A DNA stretch of 64,000 bases from Branchiostoma floridae (Eukaryota > Chordata > Leptocardii > Amphioxiformes > Branchiostomatidae), in contig NC_049994.1 in NCBI RefSeq assembly GCF_000003815.2, positions 2,655,502-2,719,501 on the forward strand, in the 5' to 3' direction. Position 1 is the first letter of the stretch. Every line of letters starts with the position of its first letter. The notes under the pieces were generated by a model. The model saw only the letters and a program-made list of their open reading frames with translations. It was not told the origin of the DNA and ran no database searches. Both the position numbers and the translations under genes were made by a program. This document shows positions 52,301-53,014 of the stretch, piece by piece.

Positions 52301-53014
52301 TAGCCATTATAAATAATTTTCAGGATAGTTTGCCAATGTAAGCAAAATATAGACTGATTTTTTTTTTTTATTCAAAGTTGAATGATGTTGGTCACATGTT
52401 GTTTGGTGTCTCATCTACCAACAAAAACAATGATCTGAACGTTGGATCATTTGCATGGAGAAGAACATAGATAAGAAGCTTCCTCGTCATTTTATTTATT
52501 CTTATCAATGTTGGTAAGGTTCCTGCTGCTCGGGGACCTCACAGAGAAGGAGACTGCGAGCGGGGAAGGAGAGACAGGCCCGGCCGACAATAAGATGGAC
52601 TGGTCTGACCAGGCCAACCGCGACATCCCTGCCGAAGGAGAGGAGGCCACAGATGACGCCAACGAAGACACAGTGAAGGTCGAAGTAGAGACCCGAACTG
52701 AAGTCTCCGATGACGTGATGAAGGTCGATGGAAAGACCCCGGCTGATGTCTCCGAGACAACCCGTGACATCCCTATCGGACCGCCCACCCGCCTGGAGGC
52801 CGCCATGGAAGAGCGGACCTCGTGCCTGCGTCAACTGATCCGGCAGGCGATGAAGACCGAGCAGCAGCTGGAGGAGCTGGCCAAGGCGATGAAGAACGAG
52901 CAGAAGGTGTCCGATTACACCCTGCTGACCAAGGTTCTGGACAGGCTGTGCCTTGTCCTGTACGTCATCAGCGTTGCCTTGGCCGTGCCCATGACCATGT
53001 ACCTGGGCAAGTAG
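7394..53014 (+). CDS. Chimeric gene: kringle/CUB/WSC/LDLa/Fz/sushi ectodomain joined to a Cys-loop ion channel
   Basis: Composite entry for the one well-supported gene. Twenty-five + strand exons were traced by reading frame, GT/AG edges and phase; individual edges are in the module entries. Module lengths are all multiples of three (249, 363, 366, 330, 384, 375, 306, 243, 192, 390, 210 and 189 bases), and each module starts and ends in phase 1. The seven channel exons total 1415 bases and, with the one base carried over from the sushi exon, make 472 codons ending in TAG. The predicted product is a membrane protein with a roughly 1,200-residue modular ectodomain ahead of a pentameric ligand-gated channel subunit. 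The 5' end (signal peptide, promoter, perhaps more modules) was not found and may lie left of the window. The alternative, a secreted modular protein next to a separate channel gene, is weakened by the channel's lack of a start codon. No transcript evidence is available. Confidence 0.8.
7643..7850 (+). repeat. tRNA-derived SINE-like sequence just after kringle 1
   Basis: About 15 bases after the kringle 1 donor begins a tRNA-like head: GTAGCGTGCTTAGTCCAGTG as an A-box region, and GAGTTCGAGTCC at 7710-7721, which matches the pol III B box. A CT-rich, non-tRNA body follows. The cloverleaf is imperfect, so a SINE head is more likely than a functional tRNA gene. Confidence 0.55.
8044..9020. mobile_element. 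piggyBac-like MITE copy B
   Basis: Element 8048-9016 with TTAA on both sides and termini CCCTCAAACACCCGAG / CGGGTGCTTGAGGG. Inner palindromes GGTCCATTTGGACC occur near both ends. CRE palindromes are at 8411 and 8457, flanking GGGCGGCCATATTGG. It belongs to the same subfamily as copies D and F and lies in the intron before CUB 1. Confidence 0.85.
9322..9821 (+). CDS. Exon pair: CUB domain 1
   Basis: Two exons, 9322-9559 and 9697-9821, join in phase 2 (AG|C) and give a 121-codon CUB domain, an extracellular beta-sandwich. Visible motifs are CKGTLTAPPGGTMTSPNYP, TCVWKIIV, LTFDSFHLE, DYVKIYDGG and APGFQFSYI. Only the first cysteine pair is present; the positions of the usual Cys3 and Cys4 read GGDYV and LTGQ. 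The Glu and Asp of the calcium-binding CUB signature (FHLE, GDYV) are kept. The acceptor ACACAG gives the phase 1 entry, and the donor is GTAAGA. The 5' half and its following intron closely resemble those of CUB 2 and CUB 3, which points to segmental duplication. Confidence 0.88.
9822..10140 (+). other. Intron after CUB 1; nothing recognised
   Basis: AT-rich intron sequence without a named repeat or coding segment until the dispersed repeat at about 10140. Confidence 0.4.
10140..10560 (+). repeat. Dispersed repeat with CTCF-core-like motifs
   Basis: Shares the family landmarks GAAGTTGCGCTGCAGTAC, a TTGAGTTATCxTxTT-like block and a CCGCTxGGGGG block. CTCF-core-like 12-mers lie at 10293-10304 (one mismatch) and 10418-10429 (one mismatch) against CCRCYAGRKGGC. 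Not coding. Confidence 0.65.
10615..11721 (-). mobile_element. 5'-truncated antisense LINE, RT C-terminal half (CR1/Jockey-like)
   Basis: A 275-codon open frame on the minus strand (11721-10894) encodes the C-terminal part of a non-LTR reverse transcriptase: FHPSKCKLIRLTRSK, MPDLGVIVQSDLQWNRHI, LYTTLVRSILEYRSPLWSP and VEGVQRRATKFILG. The 3' UTR runs to about 10615 and ends in an AAATAAAG-like tail. The core catalytic motif is not included, so it cannot be autonomous. The open frame suggests a fairly young insertion. It lies antisense in the intron between CUB 1 and CUB 2. Confidence 0.85.
11722..12060 (-). mobile_element. Probable LINE 3' UTR fragment, antisense
   Basis: On the minus strand it ends in AAATAAACCATTATCATTA, a simple-sequence tail like those of the other LINE copies here. 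No protein part is visible. Confidence 0.4.
12100..12450 (+). repeat. Dispersed repeat with exact CTCF-core match
   Basis: Same family as 10140-10560 and 13260-13700 (inverted), with GGAAGTTGCGCTGCAGT and the block AACTAGCCGCTAGGGGGCGC. CCGCTAGGGGGC at 12211-12222 fits CCRCYAGRKGGC exactly. Confidence 0.65.
12639..12914 (-). mobile_element. LINE fragment, RT C-terminal tail (CR1-like), frameshifted
   Basis: The minus-strand frame reads SGLPTNLSNKIENVQRRALR, then IILGTNYTSYSKACIRLGLP and TLKSRREQVSVNFAKSL. The preceding LEYASP segment continues in another frame, showing a frameshift near 12850. It is closely related to the LINE at 62000-64000 (same VRIILGTNFTSYS-type motif). Confidence 0.75.
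13260..13700 (-). repeat. Dispersed repeat with exact CTCF-core match (inverted copy)
   Basis: Contains ATAACTCGACAATCCTTCAA, GGTAGGTAGGAGTCGGGAAA and GATAATGGGCCCCCTAGCGG. GCCCCCTAGCGG at 13370-13381 is the reverse complement of the CTCF-core fit. It ends in AATTTGCATAATTAA-like AT-rich blocks. Confidence 0.65.
13705..14079. other. Intron sequence, nothing recognised
   Basis: No coding, no clear repeat; short ORFs only. Confidence 0.35.
14080..14394 (+). mobile_element. LINE fragment, RT C-terminal tail, sense orientation
   Basis: The plus-strand ORF encodes IVVRFGAELIQATIDPQRLH, MQYLFCKNLLGVPRNTANI and GTVKFWLRLNK. This pattern (GxExI...I.xxHxxFCKxLLGV...TAN) is typical of the region after the RT core in some LINE clades. 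Only about 100 codons remain. It includes a TATAT simple repeat near 14138-14160. Confidence 0.65.
14678..15960 (-). mobile_element. Decayed antisense transposon with GIY-YIG-like and SGNH-like remnants
   Basis: On the minus strand, 14989-14678 encodes DKVKTLDSEQDFFARGVKEA followed by VYIKAHRSTHNRGGGRHRR. This RGVKEAxYI...LNRxGGR pattern recalls the C-terminal nuclease tails of Penelope-like or DIRS-related elements. Further upstream on the same strand, about 15400-15250, a conceptual frame reads TTELVIIHDGSNDstop, like the G-x-N-D block of SGNH hydrolases found in some retroelement proteins. A frame at 15716-15426 is Lys- and Gln-rich and coiled-coil-like. Stops break everything. The family assignment is tentative. 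Confidence 0.45.
16150..16335 (-). repeat. Dispersed repeat fragment (AT-rich octamer type)
   Basis: Contains TTGACAGATTGTCATGGTAT, TTTGGAATGCAGATAGC and TTTGCATAAGTAATGAGGA, matching the 13560-13690 and 60860-61210 copies. It lacks the CTCF-like block. Confidence 0.55.
16336..17044. other. AT-rich intron, nothing recognised
   Basis: Low-complexity AT-rich stretches; short chance ORFs only. Confidence 0.35.
17045..17198. repeat. Perfect 63-base direct repeat, 91 bases apart
   Basis: 17045-17107 and 17136-17198 appear identical (beginning AATGTCGATTCTAGACATAT). The identity implies a recent tandem duplication or an assembly or slippage artefact. Confidence 0.85.
17230..18080. other. Intron with degenerate repeats of a TGTACAATCCCTATA-like unit
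   Basis: Between about 17530 and 17830, related phrases around AATGTACAATCCCTATA, AATGTACTGTCCCTATA and CCTGTAAACAATATCATCA recur, suggesting an old tandem array. A 125-codon plus-strand ORF across it has no domain and no splice support. Confidence 0.4.
18080..18560 (+). repeat. Dispersed repeat, CTCF-like family
   Basis: Shares CATGCAAATTACCACCTAAT, GGAAGTTCCGCTGCAGTACT and CCGCTAGAGCGC at 18441-18452 (one mismatch to CCRCYAGRKGGC). It lies just upstream of CUB 2. Confidence 0.6.
18744..19299 (+). CDS. Exon pair: CUB domain 2
   Basis: Exons 18744-18969 and 19160-19299 join in phase 2 (AG|G) for 122 codons. Motifs are CGGILTAPPGGTVTSPNYP, TCEWTITV, DSFHLENKFDFLTIYD, an N-glycosylation site NFT, and RARGFQFSYT. 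Like its siblings it has only one cysteine pair. I chose the TTACCTAG acceptor at 18742-18743 because of its pyrimidine tract and because CUB 4 uses the matching TTAG|AT; a second AG at 18754-18755 is also in phase. At the 3' end GTGAGA is a better donor than the in-phase GTGACA nine bases earlier. About 9 kb of repeat-filled intron separates it from CUB 1. Confidence 0.86.
19405..19620 (+). repeat. tRNA-derived SINE in the intron after CUB 2
   Basis: Has an A-box-like TGGCTTAACTGG (19416-19427), a decayed B box GAGTTTGATACC (19459-19470), and then CCCTTGGGAGAGGCACTTAA, a body sequence of the kind found in invertebrate SINEs. Confidence 0.6.
19620..21180. other. Long intron segment, no exon found
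   Basis: More GC-rich than the surroundings in places (a GC-rich hairpin-like block around 20500-20560 with CCCCGGGGCC and CGCGCGG). ORFs are short and in conflicting frames. No module motif was seen. Confidence 0.4.
21190..23340 (-). mobile_element. LINE with an uninterrupted reverse transcriptase (CR1/L2-like), antisense
   Basis: A 557-codon open frame (23302-21629, minus strand) spans the whole RT domain. Visible in order are AAGHDGISAKILK (with the DG-I-x-x-K motif), SNYRPISVLPCISKILEKLI, YGFRRGYSTSMAL, GIFLDLSKAFDTVNHSILL (catalytic Asp), GVPQGSILGPLLFLIYVNDL, ILFADDTNLFL (catalytic FADD) and a C-terminal tail ending LPTFKRNLKIHLL. All three catalytic aspartates are present. The endonuclease part is missing, so it is 5'-truncated. 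The 3' UTR ends near 21190 with AATAAACAAAAACAAACAT. It lies antisense in the intron between CUB 2 and CUB 3. Confidence 0.9.
23341..24664. other. Intron, nothing recognised
   Basis: No exon or named repeat. There is a locally GC-rich segment at about 24475-24530. Short ORFs only. Confidence 0.35.
24669..25477. mobile_element. piggyBac-like MITE copy C
   Basis: Termini CCCTCAAACCACCG and CGGCGGTTTGAGAG; TTAA is intact on the right (25474-25477) but mutated (TAAA) on the left. Inner GGGGTCCAAACTGACCCC-like palindromes are present, and CRE palindromes lie at 25022 and 25068. Shorter than copies A and E, so it carries an internal deletion. Confidence 0.78.
25714..27624. mobile_element. piggyBac-like MITE copy D (outer, interrupted)
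   Basis: Copy D begins CCCTCAAACACTAG at 25718 and ends CGGGTGCTTGAGGG at 27620, with TTAA at 25714-25717 and 27621-27624. It is the same subfamily as copy B. At the position where copy B reads CTTGTTTAAATTGAAATTG, copy D contains all of copy E, flanked by duplicated TTAA. Confidence 0.82.
26237..27205. mobile_element. piggyBac-like MITE copy E (nested inside D)
   Basis: Element 26241-27201 with termini CCCTCAAACCACCG / CGGTGGTTTGAGGG and TTAA on each side. It is of the same subfamily as copy A. CRE palindromes are at 26797 and 26843, with AAGATGGCGGCC between them, an exact-looking YY1-type motif. Being nested, it is younger than D. Confidence 0.84.
27699..28165 (+). CDS. Exon pair: CUB domain 3
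   Basis: Exons 27699-27915 and 28053-28165 join in phase 2 for 110 codons. Motifs are CRGTLTAPSGGTVTSPNYP, TCMWSIIV, LTFDSFHLEDGDDYVEIYDGG and APGFQFSYT. The acidic LEDGDDYVEIYD run keeps the calcium-binding type of CUB signature; Cys3 and Cys4 are absent. The acceptor is GGACACAG and the donor GTAAAG. This copy resembles CUB 1 most closely: the intron upstream of the exon and the short internal intron are both clearly alignable with those at 9240-9321 and 9560-9696. It sits directly downstream of a nested pair of piggyBac-like MITEs. Confidence 0.87.
28166..28636 (+). other. Intron after CUB 3, nothing recognised
   Basis: AT-rich intron sequence with no coding segment or named repeat. Confidence 0.35.
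28637..28701. repeat. (AT)n microsatellite
   Basis: About 32 uninterrupted AT dinucleotides. Confidence 0.95.
28720..29107. mobile_element. piggyBac-like MITE, second family, truncated copy H
   Basis: The right end AGTATGGATAGGG followed by TTAA at 29104-29107 matches the right end of the complete copy at 30039-30932. Internal phrases CGGCTTACTGTACGATCACC and CGGCCATCTTGGATTTT are shared. The left end is lost next to the AT microsatellite. Confidence 0.7.
29372..29490 (-). mobile_element. LINE 3' UTR remnant, antisense
   Basis: TTTATTTCTTTTTTTTCCAC followed by AAAACAGGTGCAAAATGCAC resembles the reverse of the 3' UTR at 10620-10690. No coding. Confidence 0.4.
29602..29701. other. Assembly gap (100 N)
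   Basis: One hundred N bases. The left flank is a palindromic CACCGAGTGAGCGTAGCGAA type sequence; the right flank is a dispersed repeat shared with 51196-51320. Confidence 0.99.
29702..29840. repeat. Dispersed repeat next to an N gap
   Basis: About 130 bases including TTCTGACCAATCAG, GCGTCATAACCAACGTGGAA and CGCGGCGCCTGGCTATATGA are nearly identical to 51205-51320. Confidence 0.75.
30035..30936. mobile_element. piggyBac-like MITE, second family, complete copy G
   Basis: Element 30039-30932 with termini CCCTATCCAGACTAGG / CCCAGTCTGGATAGGG and TTAA duplications (30035-30038, 30933-30936). A CRE palindrome lies at 30187 and TCGGCCATCTTGG at about 30538. The internal plan resembles the first family although the termini differ. 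No transposase. Confidence 0.82.
31115..31340. repeat. Long hairpin plus CAGCTGTGG tandem units
   Basis: 31115-31157 and 31186-31228 are near-perfect inverted repeats of 43 bases (GAACCCAACGCCCGTTCC at one end, GGAATGGGCGTTGGGTTC at the other) around a loop of about 28 bases. They are followed by three units of a repeat with CACAGCTGTGGAxTTCATCA, each partly palindromic. Similar units occur at about 29298-29370. Probably a foldback element. Confidence 0.75.
31495..31610 (+). repeat. Dispersed repeat fragment with exact CTCF-core match
   Basis: Contains AGGAAGTCCCATTGCAGTAC and AAGCCGCTAGAGGGCC. CCGCTAGAGGGC at 31584-31595 fits CCRCYAGRKGGC. Confidence 0.6.
31946..32488 (+). CDS. Exon pair: CUB domain 4 with Ala/Pro/Thr linker
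   Basis: Exons 31946-32216 and 32376-32488 join in phase 2 for 128 codons. The first exon opens with a linker of about 18 residues, TTAPAAAPTNAPTNAPTSG, that contains a 12-base repeat encoding APTN. This mucin-like stretch may be O-glycosylated and may act as a spacer. The CUB proper follows: CGGILTAPPGGTVTSPNYP, TCEWTITV, LTFDSFHLE, FDFLIVYDGD and QGFRFSYI. Again only two cysteines are present. The acceptor is CCCCTTAG and the donor GTGAAT. Confidence 0.86.
32580..33790 (+). mobile_element. Decayed LINE, sense orientation, with an inserted fragment
   Basis: Plus-strand pieces in order: LPLSISTGFDNIENTLLRIS, PTQWKSAKVLPLIKKQSTPL, VGTVLLDFSAAFDVVNHNVL (RT catalytic Asp kept), LTDRTQAVSVNCGVSS, then an insertion at about 33230-33435, then RRGVPQGS and, after a large deletion, a C-terminal tail TYNTFPPQIKATSPSIFKTH. 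The part that would carry the FADD motif is deleted. It lies just after CUB 4. Confidence 0.78.
33230..33435 (-). mobile_element. LINE 3'-end fragment inserted in the RT, with an inverted copy at 34789-34980
   Basis: About 205 bases interrupt the RT between VSSHRK and GVPQGS. The reverse complement of nearly the whole segment occurs at 34789-34980 (for example TTGACTTTATGTTATTTGAT there against ATCAAATAACATAAAGTCAA here). The AATAAACAATCA end looks like a LINE 3' tail. Confidence 0.7.
33791..34788. other. Intron between CUB 4 and CUB 5, nothing recognised
   Basis: No module motif and no named repeat; short ORFs only. A GC-richer block lies near 34480-34560. Confidence 0.35.
34789..34980 (+). 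mobile_element. Inverted partner of the 33230-33435 fragment
   Basis: Diverged reverse-complement copy ending AAATCGAAATAAACAATCA. See the 33230-33435 entry for the pairing. Confidence 0.65.
35392..36712 (+). CDS. Exon pair: CUB domain 5
   Basis: Exons 35392-35635 and 36582-36712 join in phase 2 for 125 codons. Motifs are CGGILTPGQNGGTVTSPNFP, TCDWTIIAPEG, LTFEYFYLEDGDAFLTIYDGD and AQAFQFSYK. The internal intron is much longer (946 bases) than in the other CUB pairs (113-190 bases) because it has gained a dispersed repeat at 36080-36470. The exon ends with a short tail, IGGLARG, before the GTAAGG donor. It is the last CUB before the module mix changes, and it is the most diverged of the five. 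Confidence 0.85.
36080..36470 (-). repeat. Dispersed repeat in the CUB 5 internal intron
   Basis: Shares AACTCAAGAAGCCTTGAATG, GATCCTTATGATATTTGGTA, AGCAGAGAGTATAAGTGCTG and GGAACTGCAGGC with 13260-13560. The CTCF-like block is degraded (GATAGCGGC only). Confidence 0.6.
36739..37195 (+). mobile_element. LINE 3' end, sense orientation
   Basis: The ORF 36739-36999 ends with SFKGSIQHHGPTLWNKL, TVEQRRSSKLKEFRRGLIS, the typical extreme C-terminus of CR1/Jockey-type RT proteins, followed by a 3' UTR ending TATAAATAAAATGAATGAA. It lies directly after the CUB 5 donor, within the intron. Confidence 0.7.
37200..38347 (+). other. Intron between CUB 5 and WSC-like exon
   Basis: No additional exon identified. 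A fragment near 37440-37480 (GTCGATTCATTTCGACCAAT) resembles the dispersed repeat at 29702 and 51205. Confidence 0.4.
38348..38653 (+). CDS. Exon: WSC-like Cys-rich module
   Basis: A 306-base phase 1-1 exon (acceptor TTTTTTTTATGCAG, donor GTTAGT) encodes a compact module with four cysteines in the pattern LGCWKDTDDDHAIPTLEG, IEKCYQVA, GGQCLGSADG and TVCAFNGEGG, ending GNEVYKI. The LGCWKD start, the A-x-x-x-G-F-x-x-F core, the GGQC motif and the final N-x-V-Y are typical of WSC-like or lectin-like extracellular modules common in invertebrate mosaic proteins. The function is unknown; carbohydrate binding has been proposed for WSC domains. The family name is my best guess; the presence of an extracellular module exon is more certain. 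Confidence 0.72.
38654..39177 (+). other. Intron between WSC-like exon and kringle 2
   Basis: Ordinary AT-rich intron; no exon or named repeat seen. Confidence 0.45.
39178..39420 (+). CDS. Exon: kringle domain 2
   Basis: A 243-base phase 1-1 exon encodes a complete kringle with six cysteines (DCQPGNG, PCQRWDSQTP, NYCRNPD, VWCYTT, LCDVP, ICG). It shares RGTVSVTKTGKPCQRW and SGLEQNYCRNPD with kringle 1, so the two probably arose by duplication. The acceptor follows the pyrimidine-rich ATATTCAACTGTTCCAG and the donor is GTAAGG. It lies between the WSC-like and LDLa exons in the more compact part of the gene. Confidence 0.88.
39610..39801 (+). CDS. Exon: LDL-receptor class A repeat
   Basis: The exon encodes one LDLa module with all six cysteines (RCDPGYRRCGHG, SCILAWQRCDG, PDCTDGSDEEGC) and the complete calcium-cage motif DGQPDCTDGSDE. 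LDLa repeats bind calcium and mediate extracellular ligand binding. The donor GTAAGA at 39802 is clear. The acceptor is uncertain: CGTCTCAG ending at 39609 has the better pyrimidine tract and adds about 25 residues before the module, while ACACAG ending at 39684 starts right at the module. Both give phase 1. I chose the first. Confidence 0.83.
39802..40285 (+). other. Intron after the LDLa exon, proximal part
   Basis: No coding or named repeat; runs into the AT/TG microsatellite. Confidence 0.4.
40286..40347. repeat. (AT)n(TG)n compound microsatellite
   Basis: TATATATATATATATATA followed by about 20 GT dinucleotides. Confidence 0.95.
40348..40700 (-). repeat. Dispersed repeat with exact CTCF-core match
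   Basis: Contains AGATATCTCAAGAATGGCTG, GCAACGTAACTTCCTG and GGGCCCCCTAGCGGCTAG. GCCCCCTAGCGG at 40559-40570 is an exact minus-strand fit; GCCACCTTGCGG at 40429-40440 fits with one mismatch. Confidence 0.65.
41020..42620. repeat. Foldback element with arms of about 170 bases
   Basis: The left arm (about 41020-41190: TCTCTGGAGGCCTTGGCGCA, then GGGAAAGGAAAAATGCCG) is mirrored by the right arm (about 42455-42615: TTTTTCCTTTCCCTGCAT and GCAAAGGCCACCAGAG). The interior has repeated CTCGCG motifs near 41880-41930. No transposase ORF. It lies in the intron between the LDLa and Fz exons. Confidence 0.65.
42713..43423 (+). CDS. Exon pair: divergent frizzled-type Cys-rich domain
   Basis: Exons 42713-42950 and 43272-43423 join in phase 2 (TG|G, Trp) for 130 codons. 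The Fz CRD pattern is recognisable: CLPLPVDL, MLPNLYGQTTFDEIQ, then FREFASAVIFPRC, and in the second exon LAPCRSWCEEV, FPTCDLFP and HACW. By my alignment only six of the usual ten cysteines remain (1, 5, 6, 7, 9, 10). In frizzled and related receptors this fold binds Wnt lipids; a Fz-like CRD also occurs next to the kringle in some receptor kinases. Wnt binding here cannot be assumed with this much divergence. The phase 1 acceptor is TAATTTTCAG and the final donor GTAAGG. Confidence 0.78.
43424..44090 (+). other. Intron after the Fz exons, nothing recognised
   Basis: AT-rich; short ORFs only. Confidence 0.4.
44095..44375. repeat. Two tandem copies of a unit of about 125 bases
   Basis: GCTCCCCCTTTCCTGGTCAT with TTTGGCAAGAGCCAGAGTGG at about 44125 recurs as GCTCCCCCTTGCCAGGTTAC with TTTGGCAAGAGCCAGAGCGG at about 44260. 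Both end in a CACTGAATxTGC segment. Confidence 0.75.
44536..44730. repeat. 39-base tandem array, about five copies
   Basis: Unit TATCAGCTGGCTCCTGCCCT plus ACTACCTGTACTTCCGGGT, diverging from left to right. Open in both directions because the period is 13 codons (plus-strand unit like GYQLAPALLPVLP; minus-strand unit like ADDPEVQVVGQEP). Confidence 0.8.
44552..44818 (-). CDS. Possible antisense exon containing the 39-base repeats (unrecognised)
   Basis: On the minus strand an acceptor-like TGATCTTTCAG is followed by an open frame, GRIPRRIRKKLATLNAWKAK, QEMKKPADVQEFRVRVQELT, and then the 13-residue repeats. The composition is charged and protein-like. However, no partner exon, start or family was identified, and a repeat-derived chance ORF is equally possible. 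If real, it would be a gene or transposon protein antisense to the channel gene. Confidence 0.2.
   Translation of the reverse strand, partial: GRIPRRIRKKLATLNAWKAKQEMKKPADVQEFRVRVQELTYDLKVQVRVQEQAYDSKVHLIGQKPADDPEVQVVGQEPADNQDVEVRG
44860..45729 (+). other. Intron before kringle 3
   Basis: AT-rich, with two diverged direct copies of an ACTAACACACACTGCATAGTC-like phrase near 45120-45235. No exon found. Confidence 0.4.
45730..45939 (+). CDS. Exon: kringle domain 3
   Basis: A 210-base phase 1-1 exon encodes a shorter kringle of about 70 residues. Six cysteines are visible in CYHGSG, ECLAWS, NFCRNPSG, PFCYAKDG, RCDV and RCG. The sequence YRGTWSKTVSGAECLAW is typical, and unlike kringles 1 and 2 it resembles the Trp-rich plasminogen or HGF type more than its siblings, so it may have been acquired separately. 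The acceptor CTCCTCCCCAG and donor GTAAGT are strong. Confidence 0.88.
46124..46325. repeat. Foldback MITE
   Basis: The left arm GTTAGAGCACAGCCATCTGT with CCTTAG is mirrored at about 46297-46321 by CAAGGGACAGACGTGCTCTA. An inner pair CCAATCAGGAG...GGTTGG / CCAACCAAGAGCC also matches inversely. Confidence 0.6.
46731..46830. other. Assembly gap (100 N)
   Basis: One hundred N bases in the intron between kringle 3 and the sushi exon. The left flank is CCCTCGAGCTTCGCCCTCGG, a partly palindromic sequence. Confidence 0.99.
46909..47405. mobile_element. piggyBac-like MITE, second family, truncated copy I
   Basis: TTAA at 46909-46912 is followed by CCTTATCCAGACGGAG, like the left end of copy G. Shared internal phrases are CTTACTGTACGATCACTAAT, CATAATACCTTTA and CAACCTTAAATG. 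The right half and terminus are missing; it ends about 100 bases before the sushi exon. Confidence 0.68.
47507..47695 (+). CDS. Exon: sushi/CCP domain
   Basis: A 189-base phase 1-1 exon encodes one complement-control (sushi) module of about 60 residues. It has the four canonical cysteines and the usual GxxxY/CxxGY pattern: CADMGPPDHGS, FYNVGEKATYTCDEGYTL, RVRCLGDGIWQ and PSCSG. Sushi modules mediate extracellular protein contacts, and they also act as receptor-clustering modules at synapses (for example in GABA-B receptors and some nematode AChR-associated proteins). Here it is the last module before the channel. The acceptor is ACACCCAG; the donor is GTAATT. Confidence 0.86.
47953..47990. 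repeat. (ATC)n microsatellite
   Basis: ATCATCATCATCATCATCAT with a few changes. Confidence 0.9.
48400..49040 (-). mobile_element. Decayed antisense LINE, RT core with mutated FADD motif
   Basis: The minus-strand frame 49035-48613 encodes MNEKLDRHKMFLILEAYGI, VNTGVLQGDPLAPFIFIICV and ADFADIIALLENTIELAQNL, then continues in other frames with SEIDCVSNSKYQGCYSD and RIAQARGALHSLRKIWKAPI, typical of the region after the RT core. The second Asp of FADD is Ile, so the RT is dead. It lies in the intron between the sushi exon and channel exon 1. Confidence 0.8.
49277..49404 (+). CDS. Channel exon 1: start of ligand-binding domain
   Basis: A 128-base exon enters in phase 1 from the acceptor CCTCCTTAG and ends in phase 0. 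It encodes DIRVTLQDDLLYGYSPNQAP, then an N-glycosylation site (NHT) and a beta-strand ending in EQITDL. This matches the N-terminal helix and first strands of pentameric ligand-gated channels (LL-x-x-YxxxxxP, then xxITDL before DEK). The donor GTCAGC is a weak but legal GT site, and no other GT in the frame fits the next exon. The frame upstream runs to a TGA near 49205 with no ATG in between, so this exon needs an upstream partner. Confidence 0.8.
49514..49558 (+). CDS. Channel exon 2: 45-base micro-exon of the ligand-binding domain
   Basis: A 45-base, phase 0-0 exon encodes DEKKELLDASLVIEF. This corresponds to the DEKNQxLTTNxWLxxxW segment (loop D region) of nicotinic-type receptors. A short exon of exactly this extent is usual in nicotinic receptor genes. 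The aromatic loop D position appears to be Val instead of Trp. The acceptor TTTATTTCAG and donor GTAAGT are both strong. Confidence 0.8.
49685..49794 (+). CDS. Channel exon 3: loop A region of the ligand-binding domain
   Basis: A 110-base exon, phase 0 to 2, encodes TWQDSRLKWRPEYHGN and then SVSGSSIWTPKLTLKR. The W-x-D-x-x-L-x-W-x-P-x-x-Y and I-W-x-P-x-L-x-L motifs are diagnostic for the Cys-loop receptor extracellular domain. By alignment with LxLYNNADG of muscle receptor alpha, the loop A tyrosine is replaced by Lys (LTLKRNADG across the next splice junction). The donor is GTATGT. Confidence 0.87.
49930..50300. repeat. TG-rich low-complexity tract in a channel intron
   Basis: About 370 bases dominated by TGTGTG with interruptions, between channel exons 3 and 4. 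It is open in two plus-strand frames and one minus-strand frame only because of its composition. Confidence 0.9.
50392..50576 (+). CDS. Channel exon 4: Cys-loop exon
   Basis: A 185-base exon, phase 2 to 1, encodes NADGKYQGLSKDVPLQI, SSDGTVTWRVETLTSTI and then the signature loop CNADPFFFPADTMEC, with exactly 13 residues between the cysteines. The loop B tryptophan (TVTW) is kept, and the canonical FPFD turn appears as FPAD. The acceptor is TTAACCCACAG and the donor GTAAGT. It follows an intron with about 370 bases of TG-rich sequence. A 100-base N gap lies in the next intron, but the protein alignment reads through without a missing segment. Confidence 0.9.
50648..50747. other. Assembly gap (100 N)
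   Basis: One hundred N bases in the intron between channel exons 4 and 5. Confidence 0.99.
51115..51320. repeat. Palindrome-rich dispersed repeat near an N gap
   Basis: AATCGACACCGG / CCGGTGTCGATT form a 12-base inverted repeat with a 2-base spacer, with related CGACA...GGTGCCG units beside it. The 3' part (51205-51320) nearly duplicates 29702-29840. Confidence 0.7.
51414..51731 (+). CDS. Channel exon 5: loop C, TM1, TM2 pore helix
   Basis: A 318-base phase 1-1 exon encodes ECGGGSSCDAWSPPEQSGEW, the strand FAVHLERIPLFHI, TM1 (TTVGPCIILVVLMTITFIMP, with the conserved Pro-Cys) and TM2 (DRISFGVTILLSMVVSLVF, VTEVLP). Counting the Arg before ISF as 0', position 9' is the conserved gate Leu, 2' is Ser, 6' is Thr, -1' is Asp and 20' is Glu, and the Pro-Ala motif of anion channels is missing. 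This predicts a cation-selective pore. Loop C has no vicinal Cys-Cys pair, so it is not a classical nicotinic alpha subunit. The acceptor is GAACACAG and the donor GTGAGG. Confidence 0.92.
52036..52168 (+). CDS. Channel exon 6: TM3
   Basis: A 133-base exon, phase 1 to 2, encodes the third transmembrane helix (TLIVVCMGLMGLFLFFTMYI) followed by ITIYDIEGSLSPMAKTFFLY and YVAK at the start of the cytoplasmic loop. The acceptor GGTGTTACAG and donor GTACGT fit. The usual short helix after TM3 is recognisable, with Ser-Pro in place of the common HRSPxTHxMP motif. Confidence 0.87.
52519..53014 (+). CDS. Channel exon 7: cytoplasmic loop, TM4 and stop
   Basis: The last exon, phase 2 in, runs 496 bases to TAG at 53012-53014. 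It encodes an acidic, Thr/Ser-rich M3-M4 cytoplasmic loop (including two related RDIP-containing segments), an amphipathic membrane-associated helix (RQLIRQAMKTEQQLEELAKA and KVSDYTLLTKVLDRL) and TM4 (CLVLYVISVALAVPMTMYL), ending LGK-stop. The V-L-D-R-L sequence before TM4 is typical of nicotinic-type subunits. The exon is notably GC-rich compared with the surrounding introns. The acceptor is GGTAAG, with a weak pyrimidine tract. I see no AATAAA between the stop and the MITE at 53589. Confidence 0.9.

Noticed and set aside
47696-53014. The channel as a separate nicotinic receptor gene starting after the sushi exon
   Set aside because: No ATG or signal-peptide exon was found, and channel exon 1 enters in phase 1, matching the sushi exon's donor phase. 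Transcript data could still overturn this.
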